A stretch of DNA of 64,000 nt, taken from Dongia sedimenti (GTDB lineage Bacteria > Pseudomonadota > Alphaproteobacteria > Dongiales > Dongiaceae). The DNA lies in contig JAUYVI010000008.1 in NCBI GenBank assembly GCA_030715195.1, positions 62,001 to 126,000 on the forward strand, given 5' to 3'. Within the stretch, counting starts at the first letter, position 1, and each line of letters opens with the position of its first letter. The notes beneath the pieces are model-generated. The model saw nothing but the letters and a program-made list of their open reading frames with translations, was not told the DNA's origin and made no database searches. A program made the position numbers and the translations under genes. Positions 47,201 through 55,687 of the stretch are shown one piece after another.

Positions 47201-47441
47201 CGGCGGAGGATAGCACGTGAATTCTTGGTTGGCGCTTGGCATTGAACCTCGTGTTCGGCGGTCGCTTCGGCGCCGGAATTCGTCTCGCTTGTCTCGATGC
47301 ATGACCTGTGCTGCTCCGCGCGAAACTTCGCTGCATACCCCTGAATTCGGCCGACGCTGAAGACTAGCGGCGCCGATTGTGGTATTATCCCTGCGCTGTT
47401 TGACATCGTGAATGCTGCATTGAGCCTCGGCTTTTCAAGGT

Positions 47442-47712
47442 GATCGCTGCGCTGCAACGCAGACCCAGCACAGACAGAATCAAAGCTACGCGCAGATTGA
47501 GCACGACTGAGACGCTTGTCCGCGGCACGTCTGCATGGCTCTTCTCGAACGCGCCGTCTGCGTCCAGATCGCTGCGCTGCAACGCAGACCCAGCGCAGAC
47601 GGAATCAAGGAAAACACCTGCAAATTCAGCGTGGTGTCGGCGCTTAGCTGCGGCACGATGCGTGGCTCGCTTGAACACTGCAACGCAGACCGGACGCAGA
47701 CAGAAATCAAAA
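47442..47712. repeat. Imperfect tandem repeats in the rpsI-DUF2585 gap
   Basis: The gene-free stretch 47201-47863 contains two and a half units. Copies begin GATCGCTGCGCTGCAACGCA at 47442 and again at 47567; a truncated third copy (ACTGCAACGCAGAC) begins near 47677. The shared core GCAACGCAGAC starts at 47454, 47579 and 47680, so spacing is 125 and 101 bases. The second halves also match (CGCTTGTCCGCGGCACG and CGCTTAGCTGCGGCACG). Divergence between copies is too high for CRISPR. No protein is supported. Confidence 0.7.
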
Positions 47713-47805
47713 AACCACCCGCGCCCCAACGTTTACCCAGCGTTTACGGAATCGCTTCGCCGCCGCCTTGTCCAAGGCCGGAGCCCGAGATCGTGGGAGC
47801 CCGAA

Positions 47806-47839
47806 AGCAAAAAGGGCCGCGGAAATCTCCGCGGCCCTT
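47806..47839 (-). terminator. Rho-independent terminator after rpsI
   Basis: AAGGGCCGCGGA and TCCGCGGCCCTT (47812-47839) form a hairpin with a short loop; on the minus strand it is followed by TTTGC. It lies 25 bases past the rpsI stop. Confidence 0.88.
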
Positions 47840-47863
47840 GCTGTCTCGCAGTAACGAGAGAGC

Positions 47864-48367
47864 TTAGCGCTTCGAGAACTGGAAGCTGCGGCGCGCCTTG
47901 GCGCGGCCGTACTTCTTACGCTCGACGGTGCGGCTGTCGCGGGTGAGGAAGCCTTCCTTCTTCAGGGCCGGACGGAGGTCCGGCTCGTAATAGGTCAGCG
48001 CCTTCGAGATGCCGTGACGGACGGCACCGGCCTGGCCGGAGAGGCCGCCGCCGACCACGGTGCAGACCACGTCGAACTGGCCGGCGCGGTTCACGATGCC
48101 GAACGGCTGGTTGATGATCATCCGCAGGACCGGACGCGCGAAATACACGGTCATGTCCTTGCCGTTGACGGTAATGGTGCCCTTGCCCGGCTTGATCCAG
48201 ACGCGGGCGATCGCGTCCTTGCGCTTGCCGGTGGCATAGGAGCGGCCCTGGGCATCGACCTTGCGCTCGTAGCGCGGGGCGGCTTCCATGGCCTTGCCGG
48301 CGACCACGCCGGCGCGGGCGCCGCCGAGGTCCTTCAGATCGGTGAGGCGAGTGGGTTCGTTGGCCAT
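47864..48367 (-). CDS. rpsI: 30S ribosomal protein S9
   Basis: A 167-residue S9 with a family core of about 130 residues, including [20 protein letters not shown] and the C-terminal [24 protein letters not shown], split between the 16S-contacting body and the tail that reaches the P-site tRNA. The N-terminal ~35 residues ([20 protein letters not shown]) are the extension common in alphaproteobacteria. It follows rplM by 5 bases in the conserved rplM-rpsI operon. Confidence 0.98.
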   Translation of the reverse strand: MANEPTRLTDLKDLGGARAGVVAGKAMEAAPRYERKVDAQGRSYATGKRKDAIARVWIKPGKGTITVNGKDMTVYFARPVLRMIINQPFGIVNRAGQFDVVCTVVGGGLSGQAGAVRHGISKALTYYEPDLRPALKKEGFLTRDSRTVERKKYGRAKARRSFQFSKR

Positions 48368-48372
48368 CTGGG

Positions 48373-48846
48373 TCAGCTCCGCTTGTTCTTCGGGTTCATC
48401 GCGGCGACATCCAGGGTTTCCGGCTGCTGCGCGTCGTGCGGATGCTCGGCGCCCGCATAAACCTTCAAATTCTTCATCTGCCGGCGGCCGAGCGGACCGC
48501 GCGGGACCATGCGCTCGATCGCCTTCTCGAGCAGGCGCTCCGGATGCGCGGAGCCGAGGATCTTGCCCCAGGTGCGCTCCTTGATGCCGCCGGGATGGCC
48601 GGTGTGCCAGTAGAACTTTTCTTTCTCGGCCTTGTTGCCGGTCAGCTTCACCTTGCCGGCATTGATGATGATGACGTTGTCGCCGTCATCGATATGCGGG
48701 GTGTAGGTGGGCTTGTGCTTGCCGCGCAGCCGGTTGGCGACGATCGACGCGAGACGGCCGAGAACGACGCCCTCGGCGTCGATCAGGATCCATTTCTTCG
48801 CGACCTCCGACGGCTTCGACGAAGAGGTTTGCTCTGTGAGGCGCAT
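48373..48846 (-). CDS. rplM: 50S ribosomal protein L13
   Basis: A 157-residue L13 with the landmarks [36 protein letters not shown] and [17 protein letters not shown], and the [20 protein letters not shown] segment. It is an early 23S rRNA binder in 50S assembly. First gene of rplM-rpsI. The 229-base spacer upstream includes a 29-base palindrome (48977-49005). Confidence 0.98.
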   Translation of the reverse strand: MRLTEQTSSSKPSEVAKKWILIDAEGVVLGRLASIVANRLRGKHKPTYTPHIDDGDNVIIINAGKVKLTGNKAEKEKFYWHTGHPGGIKERTWGKILGSAHPERLLEKAIERMVPRGPLGRRQMKNLKVYAGAEHPHDAQQPETLDVAAMNPKNKRS

Positions 48847-48976
48847 GGTTCACTCGAATACAGTTGGTCGGCAGGCAAGGTCGCCCGCGGATCGGGGCGG
48901 TGTATAGAGAGGCGGCGAAAAGCTGTCAACTGCCTCGTGCTCCGCAGAACAAATTAAATGCAATAAATTCAATATC

Positions 48977-49005
48977 TTGCCGGTACGGTATCATAGTACC
49001 GGCAA
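48977..49005. promoter_or_regulatory. 29-base inverted repeat upstream of rplM and the hydrolase
   Basis: TTGCCGGTAC (48977-48986) and GTACCGGCAA (48996-49005) are perfect 10-base inverted arms around GGTATCATA. It lies in an AT-rich spacer, 130 bases before rplM and 70 before the alpha/beta-hydrolase gene. The form fits an operator; no local regulator is adjacent. Confidence 0.5.
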
Positions 49006-49075
49006 ATAATCACCCTGAATCATGGACTTTTCCGCCTCCGCCCGAGAAGATCGCGGTCCATTCAGGGGAGGCTTC

Positions 49076-49921
49076 ATGTACGAAACGCTCAACGAAGCGG
49101 ACTTCGCGCAGCATTTCATGCCCCGGCTGGCCGTGCCGGATCACGAGACCTGGCTCGGCGAGGATTTCGCGCTGAGCGCCGCCATGCGCGAGCGGCTGCC
49201 GCACCGGCGCAACGTCCGCTATGGGCCGGGGCCGCTGCAGGTGATCGACCTCTTCCCGGCCAAGGCCCCGAACAGCCCGGTCTTCGTCTTCATCCATGGC
49301 GGCTATTGGCGCGCCCTTTCCAAGGATCATTTCGGCTTCATCGCCGAGCCGCTGCTCGATGCCGGTGCGGCGGTGGCGATGGTCGATTACGACCTCTGCC
49401 CCGCCGTGTCCCTGGCGACCGTGGTCGAGCAGGTTGCGCAGGCGGTGGCCTGGGTGCGCGGCCAGGCCCGCGGCATCAACGGCGATCCCGACCATCTGGT
49501 CATCGCCGGCAATTCGGCGGGGGCGCATCTCGCGGCCATGATGCTGAGCCGCGACTGGAACGAAGCCGACGGGGCGAGCTTCATCCGTGGTGCCGTGCTG
49601 GTGACGGGCATCTACGACCTCGCGCCCATCCCGCATATCCAGGTGCGCGAGGACGTGGCGCTGAACAGCGATGACATCGAACGCCTGAGCCCGATGCGGC
49701 TTGAGCCACTGGTGAAGGCGCCGGTCTTGGTCGCGGTGGGCGGCGACGAACCGGATCTCTGGATCGGGCAATCGGCGCACTATCACCGCCGACTCATCGA
49801 TGCGCGGATGGAAGCCGAGTTCATGCTGCTGCCGGGCCATCACCACTTCTCGATCTCGCGCTGCCTCGCCGAGCCGGACGGCCGGCTGTTCGGCGCCATG
49901 CGGCGGCTGCTGGCATCATGA
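49076..49921 (+). CDS. Alpha/beta-hydrolase (carboxylesterase/kynurenine formamidase-like)
   Basis: A 281-residue alpha/beta-hydrolase starting MYETLNEADFAQHFM at 49076, with GGGGAGG 5 bases upstream; the in-frame ATG at 49022 is less likely. The oxyanion HGGYWRALSK motif and nucleophile elbow GNSAGAHLA are those of the HSL/kynurenine formamidase-like branch, and the C-terminal His is in LPGHHHFS. It overlaps the enoyl-CoA hydratase gene by 4 bases. An acyl or formyl substrate linked to acyl-CoA metabolism is inferred. Confidence 0.9.
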   Translation: MYETLNEADFAQHFMPRLAVPDHETWLGEDFALSAAMRERLPHRRNVRYGPGPLQVIDLFPAKAPNSPVFVFIHGGYWRALSKDHFGFIAEPLLDAGAAVAMVDYDLCPAVSLATVVEQVAQAVAWVRGQARGINGDPDHLVIAGNSAGAHLAAMMLSRDWNEADGASFIRGAVLVTGIYDLAPIPHIQVREDVALNSDDIERLSPMRLEPLVKAPVLVAVGGDEPDLWIGQSAHYHRRLIDARMEAEFMLLPGHHHFSISRCLAEPDGRLFGAMRRLLAS

Positions 49922-50706
49922 CCGCCGCATCGAACGACCTGCTGCTGCGCAACGACGCCGGCGGCATCTGCACCCTGACCCTCAACCGGCCGGCGCAGCG
50001 CAATGCCCTGTCCATCGCCTTGATGGAGGCGATCATCGCCGAGCTTGACCGGATCAAGACGGACGGCGGCGTGCGCGTGGCGATCATTACCGGTGCCGGC
50101 CCCTCCTTCTGCTCCGGCCATGACCTGAAGGAGCTGCGGGCCGATCCGAGCCGGGCGCATGTCGAGAAGACCTTCGCGCTCTGCTCGACGATGATGCAGC
50201 GGATCATCGCCCTGCCCCAGCCGGTGATCGCCGCGGTGCATGGCATTGCCACGGCCGCGGGGTGCCAGCTGGTGGCGACCTGCGACCTCGCCGTCGCCGC
50301 CGAGGAAGCGCATTTCGCCACGCCCGGCGTGAATATCGGCCTGTTCTGCTCGACGCCGATGGTGGCGCTCAGCCGCGCGGTGCCGCGCAAGCAGGCGATG
50401 GAGATGCTGCTGACCGGCGATCCGATCGATGCGCGCACGGCCTTGCGCTTGGGATTGGTCAACCGGCTGGCGCCGACGGCGCAGGTGATGGAAGAGGCAC
50501 TCGCGCTGGCGGCCGAGATCATCGCCAAGTCGCCTTTCACCTTGAAAATCGGCAAGGAAGCCTTTTATCGGCAGGCAGAGCTCGGACTCGCGGCGGCATA
50601 TGATTACGCGAGCCAGGTGATGACCGAGAACATGATGGCGCTGGATGCGCAGGAGGGGATCGACGCCTTCCTCGCCAAGCGCAAGCCGGAATGGAAGGGC
50701 TGCTAG
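49918..50706 (+). CDS. Enoyl-CoA hydratase/isomerase family protein
   Basis: A 262-residue crotonase-fold enzyme. It has the CoA-site ITGAGPSFCSGHDLKEL and the oxyanion-hole segment IAAVHGIATAAGCQLVATCDLAVA. One of the two classic hydratase Glu residues is not obvious: the region reads PGVNIGLFCSTPMVALSRAV where many hydratases have E, so the reaction may differ. The start overlaps the hydrolase end (ATGA) and a CoA-binding-protein gene follows after one base. Confidence 0.88.
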   Translation: MTAASNDLLLRNDAGGICTLTLNRPAQRNALSIALMEAIIAELDRIKTDGGVRVAIITGAGPSFCSGHDLKELRADPSRAHVEKTFALCSTMMQRIIALPQPVIAAVHGIATAAGCQLVATCDLAVAAEEAHFATPGVNIGLFCSTPMVALSRAVPRKQAMEMLLTGDPIDARTALRLGLVNRLAPTAQVMEEALALAAEIIAKSPFTLKIGKEAFYRQAELGLAAAYDYASQVMTENMMALDAQEGIDAFLAKRKPEWKGC

Positions 50707-50707
50707 G

Positions 50708-51139
50708 TTGGACGATCAGGTCGGCGACGATTTGCTGCGCAGCATTCTCACCGAGACCAAGGTCATCGCCCTGGTCGGGGCCAGCGCCAAGCCGGAGCGA
50801 CCGAGCCACGGCGTGATGCGGTATCTGCAGCGGCGCGGCTATCGCGTCATTCCGGTCAATCCCGGCCTCGAAGGCCAGCTTCTGAATGGCGAAAAGGTCT
50901 ATCGATCCTTGCGGGAGATCCCCCAGGCGGAGACCGGGCCTGTGGATATGGTGGATATCTTCCGAAATTCCGCTTCGGCCGAAGCACCGGCCTTGGAAGC
51001 GATCGAGATTGGTGCGAAAACAGTTTGGATGCAGCTTGGCGTCATCAACGAACCGGCAGCGGCGAAAGCCCGTGGCGCCGGCTTGAAGGTGGTGATGAAT
51101 CGCTGTCCGGCCATCGAGATCCCTCGGCTTCTGTCTTAA
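50708..51139 (+). CDS. CoA-binding-domain protein (YccU-like)
   Basis: A 143-residue single Rossmann-type CoA-binding domain. It starts with TTG at 50708, one base after the hydratase stop; an upstream ATG at 50645 lies in that gene. Landmarks are KVIALVGASAKPERPSHGVM, GYRVIPVNPGLEGQ, and AKTVWMQLGVINEPAAAKA with VVMNRCPAIE. Relatives resemble the CoA-binding half of succinyl-CoA synthetase. The precise role is unknown. Confidence 0.9.
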   Translation: MDDQVGDDLLRSILTETKVIALVGASAKPERPSHGVMRYLQRRGYRVIPVNPGLEGQLLNGEKVYRSLREIPQAETGPVDMVDIFRNSASAEAPALEAIEIGAKTVWMQLGVINEPAAAKARGAGLKVVMNRCPAIEIPRLLS

Positions 51140-51210
51140 GAACGCCGACTAACTCTTGGCTTCTGAAAGATACTTCTGTATCGTCGCAGCACAAGCAAGC
51201 GGGGGCGAAG

Positions 51211-51474
51211 ATGGCACGGGGACTGACGATCGCGGCAAGCAACGACCATCCCCATGCGGTCGAGATCGCCTGGCTCGCGCGCGGCCTGAAGCAGCCCGGC
51301 GGCAAGCTGCCGCTGTTCGACGAGTGGGGTCAGAAGGTCAGTCCGCGCACCGTGCGCTTCTGCATCGAGCATGGCTGGGCCGAACCCTGGTTCACCAACC
51401 CGCTGAAACCCGACTGGCTGGTCTGCAAGCTGACCGATGCCGGACGCAAGATGCTCGAGGGGCGCGGCGAGTAG
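51211..51474 (+). CDS. Small conserved hypothetical protein
   Basis: An 87-residue cytoplasmic protein starting MARGLTIAASNDHPHAVEIA with GGGGGCG 4 bases upstream. It is helical at the N-terminus and ends in LVCKLTDAGRKMLEGRGE, the pattern of a small winged-helix C-terminus. I do not recognise the family. It stands alone after the CoA-binding gene. Confidence 0.7.
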   Translation: MARGLTIAASNDHPHAVEIAWLARGLKQPGGKLPLFDEWGQKVSPRTVRFCIEHGWAEPWFTNPLKPDWLVCKLTDAGRKMLEGRGE

Positions 51475-51480
51475 CGCCGA

Positions 51481-52404
51481 CTACCCCAGACCCAAAGCCC
51501 CCATCGGATTGACCATGGAGCGGATCGCGCCATGGCGGAGGCCGCCGTGGTTCGTGGTGGCGACGCTCTTCTCCTCCTCGTTGGCGAGCGGCAGCGCGGC
51601 GATCGTCACCAGCAGCAGCGGCGAGAGAATGCTGCCCGGATTGCTGAAGCCTTGCAGCGGCGCCGCTGTACCCGTTGCGGCGGAGGCGACCGCCGTCGCG
51701 CCGATGCCGCCGGGCGACGTTCCGTTGGCCGGCGTGGTTGCGAGCGAGGCGAAAGTCTGCTGGTCGCTGGTAATGCTGGTGTTCATGCGGTTGTAGATCT
51801 CGGCCACGGTCCGGGCATTGCCGCTCTCGTCGTAGAAGACCGAGGCATTGGCGGCGGCGGCACGCGGGAACATCGCGGCGCCGGTGGTCGCGGGGTCGCT
51901 GTCGAGCTTGCGGATAAAGCGCAGCGCACCGGAGAGGCCGAGGAAATGCGCAAGATGAAGGTCGGTCGCGTTGACCGGGCGGCCGAGCGCCGTTTCCATC
52001 TTCGCCTTGTTGTCCGAGGCAAGCTCGGCCGCCATGGCGGCGTTCAAGGTCGGGTCCTTGCGCAGATCCAGGATCTGCTTTCTGGCGGCGGGATCGGCGA
52101 CGGTGTAGCGGCCGTCGGATCGCTTGGTGATCGAAGCCGCCAAGTCCGAATAGCCGTATTCCCCGGCATGCTCCTTGAAGGTGCCGAGCCAGGTCTGCTC
52201 GACGAACTGGTAGAGGCCGGTGGCGCTGCTGGTCGAGGCCTTGGCGGCGGGGTCAAAGCTGCTCTCGCGCGAGGCCTGGGCCATCAGATAGGAGAAATCC
52301 ACACCGGTATTGGCGCTGGCCTGCTGGATGCTGGCCAATACCTCCGGCTGGATCGTGGATCCGCCGGCGCGAATCGGCTGGGTGGCAAACACGGCTGGTG
52401 TCAT
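51481..52404 (-). CDS. Lytic-transglycosylase-like (SLT) domain protein
   Basis: A 307-residue protein starting MTPAVFATQPIRAGGSTIQP at 52404 with GGGAG about 9 bases upstream; longer in-frame extension is rejected. An SLT-like muramidase domain (about 25-150) has the catalytic Glu in YLMAQASRESSFDPAAKAS and ATGLYQFVEQTW. No signal peptide is seen. The C-terminal third is low-complexity Ala/Thr/Gly with a hydrophobic run SILSPLLLVTIAALPLA. Soluble SLT proteins of this kind occur near flagellar genes; none are visible here. Confidence 0.85.
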   Translation of the reverse strand: MTPAVFATQPIRAGGSTIQPEVLASIQQASANTGVDFSYLMAQASRESSFDPAAKASTSSATGLYQFVEQTWLGTFKEHAGEYGYSDLAASITKRSDGRYTVADPAARKQILDLRKDPTLNAAMAAELASDNKAKMETALGRPVNATDLHLAHFLGLSGALRFIRKLDSDPATTGAAMFPRAAAANASVFYDESGNARTVAEIYNRMNTSITSDQQTFASLATTPANGTSPGGIGATAVASAATGTAAPLQGFSNPGSILSPLLLVTIAALPLANEEEKSVATTNHGGLRHGAIRSMVNPMGALGLG

Positions 52405-52637
52405 GGCCAAGTCTCCCGCGCGGTCTCGCGGCGCAAAATGGCGTTCCACCCGGCAAGACTTGCCGGTCCCACTGCCGATCCCGTCGCTCTCATCATCAAA
52501 AATCGCATCTTCGGGCCCCTCCACGGGCATCTGAAGCCGATATCGCAAGGGCCGTGCCAGGAAGAGGCGGTCCAGTGCTTCCTAAAGCGGGGGGTTCCGG
52601 TTAAGAATATTTCCGCCCGCGCAGTGAGGGGAAGGCG

Positions 52638-54152
52638 TTGGACCAAGGCAACATATACCGGACGATCTTCGAGCGGTCCGACATCGGCGTATACCAGACC
52701 TTGATCGAAGGCGGCGTGGTCGAGGCCAATCCGGCCATGGCCCGAATGTTCGGATATGAGACCGCCGAGGAGTTCGCCGCCGCGACCGGAACCTCCAACG
52801 ACAAATTCTATGTCCGCCGCAGCGACCGGGACTGGCATATCGCCGAGTTGAAGCGCTCCGGCCGGGTCTCCGCCCATGTCTGCGAGATGAAACGCCGCGA
52901 CGGCAGCCGGTTCTGGGTCTCGGATTCCACCACCCTCGCCCAGGACCCGGACGGCCGGCTCTCGATCCTCGGCACCATGGTGGACGTGACCGACCTGGTG
53001 GAATCCCAGCGCGCCTTCCGCGAGGCCGAGGCGCGCTATCGCAGCATCATCGATAACGCGCTGGAGGGCGTCTATATCAGCTCGCTCGACGGCCGGATGA
53101 TCGTCGCCAATCGGGCCTTGGCCGAGATCAACGGCTATGACTCGCCGGAGGAATTGATCCTGTCGGTGAAGGACATCGGCAGTGAATGGTATGTGCGGCC
53201 CGAACGGCGGCAGGAGTTCGTCGATGCCATGGCCCGCGACGGCGAGGTCCGGAACTTCGAATCCGAGGTCTATCGCCACAAGACGCGCGAGCGGATCTGG
53301 GTGCAGGAGAATGCGCGCCTCGTCAGCGACGAGAGCGGCAAGGCGCTCTATTACGAGGGCACGGTCCAGGAGATCACCCAGCGCAAGAACTTCGAGCGCC
53401 AGCTGATGGTGGCGCGGCGCGCGGCGGAAGCCTCAAACCGCGCCAAGTCGGAGTTCCTGGCCAACATGAGCCACGAGCTTCGCACGCCTTTGAACGCGAT
53501 CATGGGCTTCGCGCAGATCCTGCGCGACCGCTGGAACGACCCGGAGCACACCAAGGTCTCCGAATATTCCGGCGACATCCTGCTCAGCGCGCAGCATCTC
53601 TACGGGCTGATCAGCGAGATCCTGGATTATTCGAAGATCGATTCCGGGACGGTGCAGCTGGTCGAGGGGCCGATCGACGTGGTGGCGCTCTGCAATCACT
53701 GCTCCCATATGATCAGCGAGCGCGCCCAGCGTGCTGGGCTGAAGCTCAAGGTGGCACTCGCCGACGACCTGCCGGCGCTGCAGGCCGACGAGCGGCGGAT
53801 CACCCAGGTGCTGCTGAACCTCGCCACCAATGCGGTGAAGTTCACGCCGGCCGGCGGCACGGTCACGATCGGCGCCGATGTCGAGCCCAGCGGCAACCTC
53901 GTGCTGTCGGTGGCCGATAGCGGGATCGGGATCAGCGAAAAGGATATCGAGCGCGTGTTCGAGCCCTTCGTCCAGGTCAATCGCAACGCGCATCCGCAGC
54001 AGGAAGGCGCCGGCCTCGGCCTCGCCATCTGCAAGAACCTGATCGAGTTGCATCAGGGCCGGATCGAAGTCTCCAGCAAGCCGCAACGCGGCACCACCGT
54101 GCGCGTCATCCTGCCGGCGTCACGGCTGATGCCGGTCCGGGCGGCGGGTTAA
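52638..54152 (+). CDS. PAS-domain sensor histidine kinase
   Basis: A 504-residue cytoplasmic histidine kinase. It starts with TTG at 52638, with GGGGAAGG 3 bases upstream. Two PAS domains (about 3-122 and 128-252) precede the dimerisation domain with phospho-acceptor His279 in FLANMSHELRTPLNAI. The ATPase domain has the N box LLNLATNAVKFTPAGGTV, DSGIGI and GAGLGLAICKNLIEL. No receiver domain or adjacent response regulator is present, so its partner is elsewhere. It ends overlapping the convergent CBS gene by 4 bases. Confidence 0.93.
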   Translation: MDQGNIYRTIFERSDIGVYQTLIEGGVVEANPAMARMFGYETAEEFAAATGTSNDKFYVRRSDRDWHIAELKRSGRVSAHVCEMKRRDGSRFWVSDSTTLAQDPDGRLSILGTMVDVTDLVESQRAFREAEARYRSIIDNALEGVYISSLDGRMIVANRALAEINGYDSPEELILSVKDIGSEWYVRPERRQEFVDAMARDGEVRNFESEVYRHKTRERIWVQENARLVSDESGKALYYEGTVQEITQRKNFERQLMVARRAAEASNRAKSEFLANMSHELRTPLNAIMGFAQILRDRWNDPEHTKVSEYSGDILLSAQHLYGLISEILDYSKIDSGTVQLVEGPIDVVALCNHCSHMISERAQRAGLKLKVALADDLPALQADERRITQVLLNLATNAVKFTPAGGTVTIGADVEPSGNLVLSVADSGIGISEKDIERVFEPFVQVNRNAHPQQEGAGLGLAICKNLIELHQGRIEVSSKPQRGTTVRVILPASRLMPVRAAG

Positions 54153-54577
54153 CTGGCGATGTATTCCCGCAACTGAGCGGCTTCGCCTTCCGCCTCTTCC
54201 ACACGAGCCTTCACGACGTCGCCGATCGAGACCATGCCGATCAGCTTGCCGTTGCTCTTCACCGGAAGATGGCGAAAGCGGCGCTCGGTCATCATGCCCA
54301 TCACCTCGGCGACGGAATCCTGGGGCGAGCAGCAGATGACGTCGCGGGTCATGATGGTGGAGACCGGCCGCTCGAGCACGCCGGCACCGTCGCGCGCGAC
54401 GGCGCGGACGATGTCACGCTCCGAGAGGATGCCGATCATCTCGCCGCCCGCATCGCGGACCACCAGGGCGCCGATCTTTTCCTGGGTGAGAAGCTTCGCG
54501 GCATCGGCCAGTGACTTGGCGTCCGGCAGCCCGATCAGACGTTCGGGCTTGCCCTGCAGAATGGCTGCGACATTCAT
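54149..54577 (-). CDS. CBS-domain pair protein
   Basis: A 142-residue protein with two CBS motifs (about 1-65 and 73-130) forming one Bateman module that binds adenosyl ligands. Landmarks are KIGALVVRDAGGEMIGILSERDIVRA and MTERRFRHLPVKSNGKLIGMVSIGDV, each kept at the usual CBS spacing. It ends in a Glu-rich tail. The ligand and partner are unknown. Confidence 0.92.
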   Translation of the reverse strand: MNVAAILQGKPERLIGLPDAKSLADAAKLLTQEKIGALVVRDAGGEMIGILSERDIVRAVARDGAGVLERPVSTIMTRDVICCSPQDSVAEVMGMMTERRFRHLPVKSNGKLIGMVSIGDVVKARVEEAEGEAAQLREYIAS

Positions 54578-54724
54578 CGCGCGTCCCTCCGCGGCTGTTG
54601 CTTTCCTGTCGAGTTCAATCTGGGACCGGGATCGGGCGATGGCAAGCCCTTCAAGAGGCGGAGAGAAGGGCCCGGCGCCGGACGCTCCTTGCCTGCAGGG
54701 TTCGATATTGCGCCTGCGAAGAGG

Positions 54725-55636
54725 CTAACTGCGCAGGAACTTGTAGACCTCGGCCGGTCCCGGGATGGGTGCGACGGCGCCATAGCCCGTGGTCGAGAGT
54801 GCGGCTGCGGCATTGGCGTAGCGCGCGGCATCGAGCGGCGCGTCGCCGGCGATGAGCCGCGCCAGGAACGAGCCGTTGAAGGTGTCCCCTGCCCCGGTCG
54901 CATCGACCGCCGCGACGCGGTGCGGCGCCAGACGGTGGCGCGCCTCGCGGCTGGCCAGGATCACGCCCTCCTTGCCCATGGTCATCACCACCAGCTTCGG
55001 GCCGCAGCTCAGGAAATGGTCGAGGATGGCGTCGGCATCTTCGATGCCGGTCAGGGTGCGGGCGTCGTCCAAGGCGGGGCGCAGGATGTCGGCACGGCGG
55101 ATCGCACCGTCGATCGCGGCGCGGGCGCGCTCCAGCGGCCAAAGCTTGAGGCGGAGATTGGTGTCGAAACAGACCTCGAGCCCGGCCGCGCGCGCCGCAT
55201 CCATGGCGGAGAAGACGGTCTCGCAGGCCGTCTCGGAGATCGCCTGGCTGATCGCCGAGACATGCAGCACCTTGGCGCCGCGCAGCGCGTCGAGCGGCAG
55301 GTCCTGGGGTGTCATGCGGCTGGCGGCGGAGCCGGCGCGGTAATAGTGGAATTGATGCCCGGCTTCGCTGTGGGTGACGAAATAGATGCCCGTCGGCGCC
55401 GCGGGATCGCGCTTCACGGCCGAGGCATCGACCTCCTCGCGGCGCCAGAGCTCCATCAGCAGATCGCCGAAGCGGTCTTGCCCCAGTGCGGTGATGTAGC
55501 CGGCTTTGGCGCCCTGGCGCGCCGCGGCGATCGCCGTGTTGGACGTGTCGCCGCCGAAGCCGGCCTTGTAGAGGTCGCCCTCTTGCTGCTGGTTGAACTC
55601 GACCATGGCTTCGCCGAGGCAGATGAGATCAGGCAC
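54725..55636 (-). CDS. PfkB-family sugar kinase (2-keto-3-deoxygluconate kinase-like)
   Basis: A 303-residue ribokinase-like enzyme. The N-terminal GGDTSNTAIAAARQGA signature, the YYRAGSAASRM segment characteristic of KDG kinases, and the C-terminal DATGAGDTFNGSFLA anion-hole and catalytic Asp motif are all present. It probably phosphorylates 2-keto-3-deoxygluconate or a related ketose. It shares the strand with the LacI regulator, 51 bases downstream of it, and faces away from the ABC importer. Confidence 0.9.
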   Translation of the reverse strand: MPDLICLGEAMVEFNQQQEGDLYKAGFGGDTSNTAIAAARQGAKAGYITALGQDRFGDLLMELWRREEVDASAVKRDPAAPTGIYFVTHSEAGHQFHYYRAGSAASRMTPQDLPLDALRGAKVLHVSAISQAISETACETVFSAMDAARAAGLEVCFDTNLRLKLWPLERARAAIDGAIRRADILRPALDDARTLTGIEDADAILDHFLSCGPKLVVMTMGKEGVILASREARHRLAPHRVAAVDATGAGDTFNGSFLARLIAGDAPLDAARYANAAAALSTTGYGAVAPIPGPAEVYKFLRS

Positions 55637-55687
55637 CGATGATTTCCCGTCGCTGGTTCGCGCGGGGAAAATGCCAGTGCCGGGCCG

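Noticed and set aside
45309-47336. A 675-residue fusion of the FAD oxidoreductase with an N-terminal domain
   Set aside because: The first ~240 codons lie out of frame inside the DUF2585 gene; the Rossmann start at 46616 is a normal N-terminus.
47442-47712. CRISPR array
   Set aside because: Units are over 100 bases, few and divergent; there are no short identical repeats with regular spacers and no cas genes.
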